Below, in pieces: positions 17,591 to 25,976 of a stretch of 64,000 bases of DNA (its first letter is position 1; each line of letters opens with the position of its first letter). A program made the position numbers and the translations under genes. Under the pieces are notes generated by a model, which did no database searches, was not told where the DNA came from, and saw only the letters and a list, made by a program, of their open reading frames with translations. Source of the stretch: Rhodospirillales bacterium (GTDB lineage Bacteria > Pseudomonadota > Alphaproteobacteria > Rhodospirillales > Magnetospirillaceae); contig JACMKT010000237.1 of NCBI GenBank assembly GCA_014380005.1, positions 1 through 64,000 on the forward strand. Direction: 5' to 3'.

Positions 17591-18667
17591 TCAGGAGCCC
17601 GGCTTGTTGATGTTTTGGAATTTGTTGACGAGATTCTGGACAGCGCCGGCCGGATCAGCCATTGCCTTCTGACCTGCAAAGAAGCCGCGGCTGATGCCGG
17701 CAAGCGCGTTACCGGCCATGGGCAGGCCATGCTTCGCGCCGGCCATGGCGGAGCCCGCGACTCCGGCGCTCAATATGCCGGCAGCGGTATTGGTAAGAGC
17801 GGTCTGCGCGATACTGTTGGCAATGGCTGTTCCCTCGGTCATGAGCGCCGTGCCCATCCAGCCGAGGAACAGGATCACCAGGAACTTCGGATTGCTCACG
17901 CTGGCGAACTGGTTGAGCGTGTCGCCGGTCATATCCTTTGGGTCGAACGTGATGCCTTTCGAAACGCCGAAGATGGTTATCGACAGCGCCGCTGTGCTGG
18001 CGAACAGCACAACTACGGCGGCCAGCAGCGTTTTGGCGCCCGACTTCGCCATGTCCCGGCCCCAGCCGAAGGCAAAGGCCATGAATAGGAACGGCCCGAA
18101 TACCCCAACCATCGTGACGCGGAAGATCGCAACCACGACCTGGCTGGAATAAACCACGACGAGCAGGAAGTACGGCACGACCAGCAGGACGGCGTAAACG
18201 TACAGGACGAAGCGATAGAGGGAGCCCGCGCTGACAATGGCCCCGGCAGCTTGGAAAACCTTGTAAACGGCTTGTTCACCGTTGGCGGCCAGCGCCACCA
18301 GTCCGGTATAGCCAGTGCTTTTTGAGGTCGTCGCCAGGGAGAAGACTGAAGAACTCGCCCCGCCCATGATGTCGAGAGACGTGCTGTAATTCCAAGCAAT
18401 GAGACTAACGCCTAGACTTCCGAGTAATACGCCGGTTATACTGACATAGATAAACTCTTCTGCGATCTTGTTCAGATCGGTCATTCTTAGTGCGAGTTTT
18501 ACGCCTGAAACGACAATCCAAAGACCAGCAAAGGAAGCGAACATTATGAGCATGGGGGTCTGGAGCGCGTCACTGAGACGGTCCACGAATTCTTGCGACA
18601 AGTCCACGTATGCTTGGAGCGGTTCGCACGTCCAACAGGTAGTGGCGAGATCGTCAGCCATTTCCAT
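17591..18667 (-). CDS. virB6: VirB6/TrbL-type polytopic T4SS protein
   Basis: Multiple TM segments; N-terminal CWTCEPLQAYVDLSQEFVDRLSDAL; position in operon. Confidence 0.85.
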   Translation of the reverse strand: MEMADDLATTCWTCEPLQAYVDLSQEFVDRLSDALQTPMLIMFASFAGLWIVVSGVKLALRMTDLNKIAEEFIYVSITGVLLGSLGVSLIAWNYSTSLDIMGGASSSVFSLATTSKSTGYTGLVALAANGEQAVYKVFQAAGAIVSAGSLYRFVLYVYAVLLVVPYFLLVVVYSSQVVVAIFRVTMVGVFGPFLFMAFAFGWGRDMAKSGAKTLLAAVVVLFASTAALSITIFGVSKGITFDPKDMTGDTLNQFASVSNPKFLVILFLGWMGTALMTEGTAIANSIAQTALTNTAAGILSAGVAGSAMAGAKHGLPMAGNALAGISRGFFAGQKAMADPAGAVQNLVNKFQNINKPGS

Positions 18668-18989
18668 GGCGCTCCTTGCCGCGACCCCAGAGATGGCGGT
18701 GGCCGCCGAATCGATGGCCGGATTTCAATACGGAATTCAGCAGACGCTGGCTGGACTGAAAGTAATTGGCTTTATCTTCCTCGCGCTTGTTGTCGTGTTC
18801 GCCTTTGCGAGTGGAAGCAAAAGGCCAACACAGGTGCCGAAAAAGAAAGCTGGTCCCGTTGGAGGATCGCACGCGGTAGAAGGCATGATCTTGGATGCAG
18901 ACGCCGAAAATCCTCTGGTCCGTCACGCAGCCCGCCGACTTCCACTTTGGGCCACGGACGCAGCCCGCATTTTCTCTGATCGACGTTGA
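18666..18989 (+). CDS. Putative small membrane protein antisense to operon direction (107 aa)
   Basis: MALLAATPEMAVAAESMAGFQYGIQQTLAGLKVIGFIFLALVVVFAFASGSKRPTQVPKKKAG: clear TM followed by positive residues. No convincing minus-strand CDS in this interval. Confidence 0.45.
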   Translation: MALLAATPEMAVAAESMAGFQYGIQQTLAGLKVIGFIFLALVVVFAFASGSKRPTQVPKKKAGPVGGSHAVEGMILDADAENPLVRHAARRLPLWATDAARIFSDRR

Positions 18990-18991
18990 GG

Positions 18992-19780
18992 TCATTTGCC
19001 GTCTTCCCCCGTCTTTGACGGTTCCTTGACGGCATCAAGGGACAAACCGGCGGCGGCCTGACCGGCGGAAGTCACCTTGAGCAGTTGAGCGAGTGTCTGG
19101 CTTTGGGAGGCCTGCGCCCGGGCCTGCAGGATTTGCGCCTGCGCCTGGACGTGCAGGCGATCCTGCACAGTGGCGGCGTTGTTAAGATTGGACTGCAGAT
19201 CATCAGCGGCTTTGTTGAGTTCGTCCGCCTGCTTCATCTGCACGTCGCTCTGTGCGAGCGCACGAACCACAGTGTCTTGGAAAAAGGCGTTGCGATTGGA
19301 TTCCGCTACGTGACGCGCCTGCGCCTGCTCGTTGAAGCCCATCTTGTTAAGTTGCTTGGCATCGACAAACAGGGAGGACTTGTAGCTGGAGGCCAGATCG
19401 CAAATCGAGCCGAGGTTCATATCTTCGAACTTGATGCCCCAGCCTGCGCCATCGGGCATCAAGCAACGCATGTCGCTTTTAATCTGCGAGGCGAACTTAT
19501 CGATGCGGGGAATGGGCAGGCTGATGTGTGTCAGTGCACCGATGGCTTCCGACGTCTCGTTCACAAATTTAGTGATGTCGGTGAGAAAGCTCAGTTGCTC
19601 CTTGAGCGTCTGAAGTTGCGCGAGTTCAGCCGCGTACTCATCTTTCATCTGCTTAAGTTGCTCAATGGCTTTGCCAACCATCGTGCCGTCGAGCACCGCC
19701 ATAGCCGCCTGCGCGGCATAAGGCGCCGTCAGCCCCAGACCGAGGGCGAGCAACGCCGTTCTTAGACGTGAGACGGCCAT
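18992..19780 (-). CDS. virB5: VirB5/TrbJ-type pilus-associated protein
   Basis: Signal peptide; LKQMKDEYAAELAQLQTLKEQLSFLTDITKFVNETSEAIGAL; Gln-rich C-terminal helix. Confidence 0.82.
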   Translation of the reverse strand: MAVSRLRTALLALGLGLTAPYAAQAAMAVLDGTMVGKAIEQLKQMKDEYAAELAQLQTLKEQLSFLTDITKFVNETSEAIGALTHISLPIPRIDKFASQIKSDMRCLMPDGAGWGIKFEDMNLGSICDLASSYKSSLFVDAKQLNKMGFNEQAQARHVAESNRNAFFQDTVVRALAQSDVQMKQADELNKAADDLQSNLNNAATVQDRLHVQAQAQILQARAQASQSQTLAQLLKVTSAGQAAAGLSLDAVKEPSKTGEDGK

Positions 19781-22104
19781 TCATTCCCCCACTTCGCTTG
19801 TATTTCTTGGAGATCGCGCACGGCGTCAGGACCCGAGCGATAGAACCGGGTCGGCTTGCCGAGCGGGCCGAGATCGATATTGAGGATGGTGGATTCCTCG
19901 AAGCCGGTGGCGGCATCGCGCTTCACCAGCAGCACCTTGCGGCCCTCGGGGGCGCCGAAAACGAAGCCTTTTTGCTCGTCGTTTAGATTGAACGGCTCGT
20001 AGGCATCTCTGTTGCCTTGAGGGTTGGCGAAGAAGAAGAAGCTGGCGGTATTCTCAATGACGGCAGGACCAATGCCCGAGCTATGCAGCGCGCTGGGGTC
20101 CTGGAACGCCATACCGACAGCCCCCTTGAGCTTGCCGTATTCGCGATACATTTCGACGCCCAGTTTGCAGAACGACGAGTTCTGCAGCAGCTTGGCGGCT
20201 TCGTCGATGAAGGCCACGAAGCCGTCCACACGGCCCGCACGGGCCATGCGCTCCATGGCGTTGGCAATGTGGGCGACGACAGGAGCGCCGAGGTTGGGAT
20301 CGTCTAGGGCCTCGTTCATGTTGATGCCGGTCATGAACGTTTGGTCCAGCAATCCGGCAAGGCCGTCACGCGGCGCATTGAATGTGCCTGCGTAAAGACC
20401 GGCTCGTTCCTTCGGGTCGATGACCCAGCGAGAGAAAGCCTGCCGCGCGTCACTTTTGGCCGGGAACACCAACGGGAAGATTTCGTTGAAGGTTCGCGCC
20501 TCGACGGGCAACTGGAACGCTGTCTCCACGGCGTGGGACAACACATCCTCAATGCCCAACTCGTTTCCCGCCTCGCCCAGCATGGTGCGCATCAGCAGGG
20601 CCAAACGCTGGCGATTGATCAGCGTGTCGTCGCAGTCCAGGGGATTGAAGGCGAGCCGGTCAAACGACTGGTAGAGGCCGCCCATGACCTCCACCATGAA
20701 GCGGGCGCCTTCCTTGGAATCAAAAATAACGGACAAGATGCGGCTGAATTTCGCCAGGCCGGCCAGCAGATGCAGGATCAGCGTGGACTTGCCGCTTCGG
20801 GACGGCGCAATTACCAGGAAGTTGCCCAGAGCTTTAGGCGCGGGCGTGCATTGGAACTGGAAAGCGTAGGATTGTCCGCTGGAGGTTCCGAACGTCCTGA
20901 CCGGGGCGTCGCCATATTGCGAAGTGGCGAGGCCAGTGGGCGCGCTTTCGAACGGCCACAGCGAGGCGGTGTTCTCGCAAAAAAGCTTGAGCGGGCGCGG
21001 CAGCTTTTCGTGGTCGGGTGTCCGATTGTACCAGATGACCGGCGCCGCCCTGGTTTCAACGGAATAGGCGACGCGGCGGTTGCCGAGGATGCTGCAAATC
21101 TGACCGGTGATGTCCTCGATCTCGGTTTCGGTGCGACCACGCACGATCACGGCCAGTTGCGTGTTGCAGCGCTGTGTCCTGCCTTGGTTCAGGAGTTCAC
21201 TTGCGGCCAGCGCCTCCCCTCTCGCCTCATTGGAAGCGAGAGGATTATTGGCCGCGCGCTTGAGCATCAGCTGATCGAAGGTCTTGCCGATGGGCACCGC
21301 GACTTGCGAAACTTCGATCTCGCCCGGCACGTTCATGATTTCGTGCAGCAAGTGACCCGAAAGCAGATCGGGCCATGCACTTATGGCGATCACACGGTGG
21401 TGATAAGCGTTGGGCAGGTGGACAATGCAATCGCCCGTGGCCTTGTCGAATAGCGGACTGGCGGCGGGCAGATTGGCCGAGACGTTGGACGACACCGCGC
21501 GGAGGTCATCGCGCAGATCGCCGCAGACCAAGTAATTCAGAAAGCCGGTCAGGGGGCAGTCAGCTGCCGGGTCTGTTGGGCGGATCAGGTGGACGGGGCG
21601 ATAGGCGCCGAGCAGATTACGGACCTTTTCATCCGCCTCTTCCAGCGGCTGCATTGATGGCGCCTGCAGCATCATGTACCAGCGCAATTGATAGGCCTTG
21701 CGGTATAGCGCCGCTTCCGCGTCACCGATTTCCTGCAAGGCTGGAGATGGCCAGCGGGCATCCAGGTGGAGTGCCCGCAGCCGTTTGACCCCGAATTTGC
21801 GCACGATCACGCCGCGCGAAGCGCAGGCATATTCAAAATCGGCACGTCCTTCATTGAGGGCGAATTGCTCCTGTTCAGGCTTGGTGTCGTACGCCAAGCC
21901 GCCCAGGCGGTAGGACCGCATGACCGTGCCGCTTTTCAGCCGCACGGTCATGTTGTCGTGATCGACGCGGTCGAACTCCAGCTCGTCACCTTGCCAGTCG
22001 AACTGGACGGACCCGAAGACCAACCGCCGGGCCGCCGGAACCGCGAGGGCTCCGGCGGCCACAGCGGCGCTCCCCATGCCGAGTGCGAGAGGCCACATGC
22101 TCAT
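19762..22104 (-). CDS. virB4: VirB4 type IV secretion ATPase
   Basis: NFLVIAPSRSGKSTLILHLLAGLAKFSR (Walker A), VAFIDEAAKLLQN (Walker B). Confidence 0.92.
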   Translation of the reverse strand: MSMWPLALGMGSAAVAAGALAVPAARRLVFGSVQFDWQGDELEFDRVDHDNMTVRLKSGTVMRSYRLGGLAYDTKPEQEQFALNEGRADFEYACASRGVIVRKFGVKRLRALHLDARWPSPALQEIGDAEAALYRKAYQLRWYMMLQAPSMQPLEEADEKVRNLLGAYRPVHLIRPTDPAADCPLTGFLNYLVCGDLRDDLRAVSSNVSANLPAASPLFDKATGDCIVHLPNAYHHRVIAISAWPDLLSGHLLHEIMNVPGEIEVSQVAVPIGKTFDQLMLKRAANNPLASNEARGEALAASELLNQGRTQRCNTQLAVIVRGRTETEIEDITGQICSILGNRRVAYSVETRAAPVIWYNRTPDHEKLPRPLKLFCENTASLWPFESAPTGLATSQYGDAPVRTFGTSSGQSYAFQFQCTPAPKALGNFLVIAPSRSGKSTLILHLLAGLAKFSRILSVIFDSKEGARFMVEVMGGLYQSFDRLAFNPLDCDDTLINRQRLALLMRTMLGEAGNELGIEDVLSHAVETAFQLPVEARTFNEIFPLVFPAKSDARQAFSRWVIDPKERAGLYAGTFNAPRDGLAGLLDQTFMTGINMNEALDDPNLGAPVVAHIANAMERMARAGRVDGFVAFIDEAAKLLQNSSFCKLGVEMYREYGKLKGAVGMAFQDPSALHSSGIGPAVIENTASFFFFANPQGNRDAYEPFNLNDEQKGFVFGAPEGRKVLLVKRDAATGFEESTILNIDLGPLGKPTRFYRSGPDAVRDLQEIQAKWGNEWPSHV

Positions 22105-22439
22105 GAACGGCCCCCACGGGGCGAAACAGGAGCAGCCCCGGCAAGCAGCCATCGGCGGGGAGAACCTCGCCAGAAGCGGGAGCTAGTCAGGAAGACGGAT
22201 TCGATGTGGCGGTCGATACGTCCCACGCGCCACGCTAGCACCAGCCCCCCAACCAGCGTCACGGCGAAGCCAATGAGTGCAAAGGCGATTGCTGCGGAGG
22301 CCACAAAGATGCCCACGAAGAACAGCACCACCAGCACCAGCACCGCCGCGACGATGGCCGCAATCACCATCAGGGGCGGAAGCCCGAATATGGTGTCAGG
22401 AGACTGCATGTGCGTGAGGACGACCGACCGCGCCTTCAT
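22101..22439 (-). CDS. virB3: VirB3-like membrane protein
   Basis: MKARSVVLTHMQSPDTIFGLPPLMVIAAIVAAVLVLVVLFFVG; located between virB2 and virB4. Confidence 0.78.
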   Translation of the reverse strand: MKARSVVLTHMQSPDTIFGLPPLMVIAAIVAAVLVLVVLFFVGIFVASAAIAFALIGFAVTLVGGLVLAWRVGRIDRHIESVFLTSSRFWRGSPRRWLLAGAAPVSPRGGRS

Positions 22440-22747
22440 GATGACTTCTGCATCAGTTCGATCAGCCATACGATGGCGAGCGGCCCAACTGTCACCAGAA
22501 GACCGGAAACGAAATAAATCCAGATTTTGTCGAATTCGATGCGCTGCTTGACGGCACCGATGATGCCGTAGATGACAATGCACAGGCCGATGATGCCGCC
22601 GGCCACACCGACAATGACTTTGGTCAACGACGAAACGCCTTCGTTGACGGAACTGCCCCAATCCGCATCGGCTGCCAAAGCCGGATAAGCCACCATAACA
22701 GCGGCAATAGCCGCTCCCATGGCAATGGCGCGATAAGAAGCCTTCAT
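22436..22747 (-). CDS. virB2: VirB2-like pilin
   Basis: Signal peptide plus two TM segments (SLTKVIVGVAGGIIGLCIVIYGIIGA, IWIYFVSGLLVTVGPLAIVWLIELM). Confidence 0.82.
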   Translation of the reverse strand: MKASYRAIAMGAAIAAVMVAYPALAADADWGSSVNEGVSSLTKVIVGVAGGIIGLCIVIYGIIGAVKQRIEFDKIWIYFVSGLLVTVGPLAIVWLIELMQKSS

Positions 22748-22761
22748 GAAACGAACCCCCT

Positions 22762-23262
22762 TTAGCGGATGATGGATGTGAGGATGGAAAGGGTGAGGCC
22801 GCAGCCCGCGACCGTGAGGATGGTGAGCAGGATCATCACCAGCCGATGGCGCCGAATGGATCGGTGCAGATCGGCCATGGCGACGGCCTGGCGTTCGACC
22901 AGCGCGAACGCTTGGTCGAGACTGGCCTTGATGGTCTTGTCCTTGAGGCTGGCGAGAACCGCTTCCACGGCCTCGGCGCAGGCATTGCCGGTGGCGCCGA
23001 GCAGATTGCGGATAGCCTCGTCGTGACGAGCAAGCATGCGGTCGTAATCACGCACGAAGCCCTGATGGAGCGTCACCACCATGAGCAGCGGATCATCCTT
23101 GCCCACGGCCACACCGTGCTCACGCACCAGGGCGGCGCGGGCATCGTCCAGGCTCATGACCGGGAAGGCCGGCGGCTGGTCACCGCCGGCACCCGAAGTC
23201 GAAGCCTGACCCTCGGACAGTATTTCCCCCGTCTCCGGGTCGAAGATCGGCGTGCCGCTCAT
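22762..23262 (-). CDS. IncP TraM-like conjugal transfer protein
   Basis: LLMVVTLHQGFVRDYDRMLARHDEAIRNLL plus C-terminal TM; next to TraL-like gene. Confidence 0.65.
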   Translation of the reverse strand: MSGTPIFDPETGEILSEGQASTSGAGGDQPPAFPVMSLDDARAALVREHGVAVGKDDPLLMVVTLHQGFVRDYDRMLARHDEAIRNLLGATGNACAEAVEAVLASLKDKTIKASLDQAFALVERQAVAMADLHRSIRRHRLVMILLTILTVAGCGLTLSILTSIIR

Positions 23263-23996
23263 AGCCGCGCCCGATCCATCTGAGATTGGAGGTTGCGCCA
23301 CATCATCTTGAGGCGCTGGCGTTCCATGATGGTGTAATCGGTGCTGGCCGCCGCTTCCGTGAAAGTCAGGCGCTGATTCATCAGCTTCCGCATGTCTTGG
23401 CCGAAGGTTTCCGGCTTCACCGCCGGAAGCGTCACCAACGCCTGGACGCGGCCTGCGTGGTCTTTAAACGCCTTGCTCTCTTCAAAGCTTTTGCCGGTAT
23501 CCTGATGAACTACCGGTCCGAAATACTGGTTAAGCCAGACCACCAGCGGCACGTCCGGAATGTTTTTCGCCAGACTGACGAAGCCCTGCATGGTGTCTTG
23601 CAGGCCAGGGCCGCCGGTAATGACGGTATGAATGCGGACGGAATGCCCGGCATCGGACAGCAACCGCGCTACGCTGTTTTGTAGGATGTACGAGGACAAC
23701 GGGACGAAGGAACTGGCGCCGTTGTCGATAAGGGCGATCTGGCCCCCTTTCTCCGCCTGTTCCATGATGCGTTCAATCAACTGATCGAACGCACGCGGAT
23801 TGATGTCGTCGCCGTCCATGATGTTCAGGAACTCGACGCCGATGGCCTTGTAGCCCGCGAACGTGGCGTTGACCGGATCGGTGTCGATGGCGAGCAGCGG
23901 GTTCAAGCCCCGCTCCATGTAATGCTGAGCCAGCAACGAGGCGATCAGGCTTTTGCCCACGCCCCCCTTGCCCTGAAGAATGAAATCAACCTGCAT
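23259..23996 (-). CDS. IncP TraL-like ParA-superfamily ATPase
   Basis: MQVDFILQGKGGVGKSLIASLLAQHYMERGLNPLLAIDTDPVNATFAGYKAI: deviant Walker A. Confidence 0.8.
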   Translation of the reverse strand: MQVDFILQGKGGVGKSLIASLLAQHYMERGLNPLLAIDTDPVNATFAGYKAIGVEFLNIMDGDDINPRAFDQLIERIMEQAEKGGQIALIDNGASSFVPLSSYILQNSVARLLSDAGHSVRIHTVITGGPGLQDTMQGFVSLAKNIPDVPLVVWLNQYFGPVVHQDTGKSFEESKAFKDHAGRVQALVTLPAVKPETFGQDMRKLMNQRLTFTEAAASTDYTIMERQRLKMMWRNLQSQMDRARL

Positions 23997-24014
23997 AATT
24001 ACGCTCCCGTTGGA

Positions 24015-24362
24015 TCACCACAGTTCGCCCTCGCACGGGCTATTGTTGTGGTCGAATTTCGCCGTGATCGCGTCCTCGGGTGAGGACGCCACCGGCGGTT
24101 TCGAAACGGTCACGGTGCGGGTGGGAAACAAAACAAGCCCGCCACCGGCTTGACCGGTGGCGGGCTTGTTTTGAACAGGCTGGGGCTGAAGGAGCTTGCC
24201 GACTTGATTATAGAAGTTACGAAGAGTGACAGAGACTCTGCCCTCTCCATGCAACTCCAGCCAAATCTGGCGGACAGTGATGCCGCTCTCAAGCCGCTGA
24301 GAAATCAATGGCTTTAGGGCGATAACCTCACGCTTTGCTTGACCCCAGCGATTGGCTGACAC
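24015..24362 (-). CDS. IncP TraK-like relaxosome protein
   Basis: MSANRWGQAKREVIALKPLISQRLESGITVRQIWLELHGEGRVSVTLRNFYNQV plus position upstream of TraL/TraM-like genes. Confidence 0.65.
   Translation of the reverse strand: MSANRWGQAKREVIALKPLISQRLESGITVRQIWLELHGEGRVSVTLRNFYNQVGKLLQPQPVQNKPATGQAGGGLVLFPTRTVTVSKPPVASSPEDAITAKFDHNNSPCEGELW
24129..24173. terminator. 20-bp perfect inverted repeat with 5-nt loop inside traK-like ORF (terminator/attenuator-like)
   Basis: caaaacaagcccgccaccgg-cttga-ccggtggcgggcttgttttg; T-rich on both exits. Confidence 0.6.
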
Positions 24363-24367
24363 AATAT

Positions 24368-24405
24368 CCCCGCATCGTGATCGTTACGTTCACGATTCAG
24401 CGGGG
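24368..24405. promoter_or_regulatory. Interrupted inverted repeat upstream of traK-like gene (operator or oriT candidate)
   Basis: ccccgcatcgtgatcgttacgttcacgattcagcgggg: ccccgc/gcgggg and atcgtga/tcacgat arms with a small offset. Confidence 0.45.
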
Positions 24406-24529
24406 ACTTAAAACCTAGTGTCTCTGTGGTGAACTATTCTTTTTCCCAATACCGCCTCGGGTCGATACGAGTAATTAACCATCCAAAGGCAACAAGCCAA
24501 ATAGACCTTTTTCGTCAGCCGAACCGCAC

Positions 24530-25285
24530 CTACCGCGCCGTTCCCGCCAGCGTGCGATAAATCCCCGCATTCGTGCGCACCATGTCGGGCGGCAAGTCCC
24601 TGGCGGCCATGCGTTCGGCGGCGGGGGCGTCGCCTTTCAGGGCCAGCAGCAGGGCTAGGTTTTGGCGAAGCTGGGTGTTGGCGCTGGGGTGTTCGTTGGC
24701 CTGTTTCAGGGTTTGCAGCGCCTGATCCAACTGGCCCGACTGGGCTTGCGACAGGGCCAGATTGTTCAGCACCACCGGGTTGTCGGGGGACAGTTCCAGG
24801 GCGCGCCCATAGGCGGCCTGGGCCTCCTCATAGCGGCCCGAACTATCCAGCGCCACCCCCAGGGCCGAGTGGATGTCCCAATTGCCGGGTGCCTTGGTGC
24901 GGGCTTCTTCCAGAGTTCTCAGCGCCAGCCCCAACCGTTCCGCCGCCAGATAGTCTTTGCCCAATTCCGTCAGCAGGCCAAGGCTGCGCCCGGTACGGGC
25001 CAATTCGCCCTGCATGAGGTCGGCAGCCTGTTGCGGCTGGCCGCCATAGCGCCACGCCCGCGCCAGGGACAGGCTGATGGAACTGTCCTCGGGGCGGCGC
25101 TGGTGCAGGGTGCCCCAATGCTGGGCGGCGCCCTTCCAATCGTTATTGGCTTCGGCGGTGGCGGCGGCGCTGCGCAGGCTGGGCTCCACCGCGCGTGCGA
25201 TCACGTCATCGCCAGCCGTCTCCATGGTGGCTGCGGCGCATCCGGCCAGCAGCAGCGGGATCAGGAACGGGGCAAGGCGGCGCAT
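24530..25285 (-). CDS. TPR lipoprotein, TadD-like
   Basis: Lipobox-like LLLAGCAAAT; TPR units (LLTELGKDYLAAERLGLALRTLEEARTKAPGNWDIHSALGVALDSSGRYEEAQAAYGRALELSPDN). Confidence 0.8.
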   Translation of the reverse strand: MRRLAPFLIPLLLAGCAAATMETAGDDVIARAVEPSLRSAAATAEANNDWKGAAQHWGTLHQRRPEDSSISLSLARAWRYGGQPQQAADLMQGELARTGRSLGLLTELGKDYLAAERLGLALRTLEEARTKAPGNWDIHSALGVALDSSGRYEEAQAAYGRALELSPDNPVVLNNLALSQAQSGQLDQALQTLKQANEHPSANTQLRQNLALLLALKGDAPAAERMAARDLPPDMVRTNAGIYRTLAGTAR

Positions 25286-25404
25286 GGGGGCAGCTCCGGT
25301 AAAGAATTCGTAAAAAACTGTATAATTACAGGTAATTACTTCGGTAACGGCAATGTTGCCATAGGAAAGATTGGTGCGCTATCATTGTTTGTCTCGAATA
25401 AACT

Positions 25405-25878
25405 TTGTCCGTGGGGGCGAACATGGCTGGCCGGTTCCTAATCAAAAGCGTGGTGGTCGCGGCGCTTGCCCTAACGGCCACGTCCGCCATGGCCGGCCCG
25501 CCGGTGGAAGTGGGGGCGGGCCATGCGGTGCTGCTGGTGCTGGACCATCCCGCCCGTCAGGTCATCATCGGCGACCCCACCGTGGCCGACGTGTCGGTGG
25601 AATCGCCCACCCGTGTGGTGGTGTTCGGCAAGCGGGTGGGCTCCACCTCGCTGATGGTGCTGGATGGCGGCCACCAACCGATGCTAGAGGCGGCCATCGT
25701 GGTTCAGCCCGGTGGCAGCGGCGCCGTCACCGTCACCTATGGCACCGGCAAGGACGTCAAGGCGGGCGGCCTGAATGCCGTGTTCGCCTGCGCCACCACC
25801 TGCGTGCGTGCCGCCGACAAGCCCTCGGGCGCCGCCCCGCCCCCGGCAGCTCCGCCGGCCCCGGGCAAGTCTTCATAA
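25405..25878 (+). CDS. Pilus assembly protein, CpaC/RcpA N-terminal-domain-like (157 aa, no secretin domain)
   Basis: GAGHAVLLVLDHPARQVIIGDPTVADVSVESPTRVVVFGKRVGSTSLMVLD matches the N-terminal domain of Tad secretins. Confidence 0.8.
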   Translation: MSVGANMAGRFLIKSVVVAALALTATSAMAGPPVEVGAGHAVLLVLDHPARQVIIGDPTVADVSVESPTRVVVFGKRVGSTSLMVLDGGHQPMLEAAIVVQPGGSGAVTVTYGTGKDVKAGGLNAVFACATTCVRAADKPSGAAPPPAAPPAPGKSS

Positions 25879-25976
25879 TAAAGATAAAATTTTAGTAAAC
25901 AGTGCTGAGTGATGAATTTGCCTATTCCACTGGATTGGCGTATTATTCGCTAGGCTTCTTGTTGTGGAATAAGTAA

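Noticed and set aside
18654-18995. Minus-strand 113-aa ORF between virB5 and virB6
   Set aside because: Translation (MTSTSIRENAGCVRGPKWKSAGCVTDQ...) lacks structure; the plus-strand ORF with a TM is more plausible.
20341-21453. 370-aa plus-strand ORF opposite virB4
   Set aside because: Antisense to a well-supported VirB4 ATPase; no recognisable domain.
2248-24493. Shared CAAAGGCAAC 10-mer near 2249 and 24484 as possible att core
   Set aside because: Only 10 bp, and the left copy would place the recombinase outside the element; chance match is likely.
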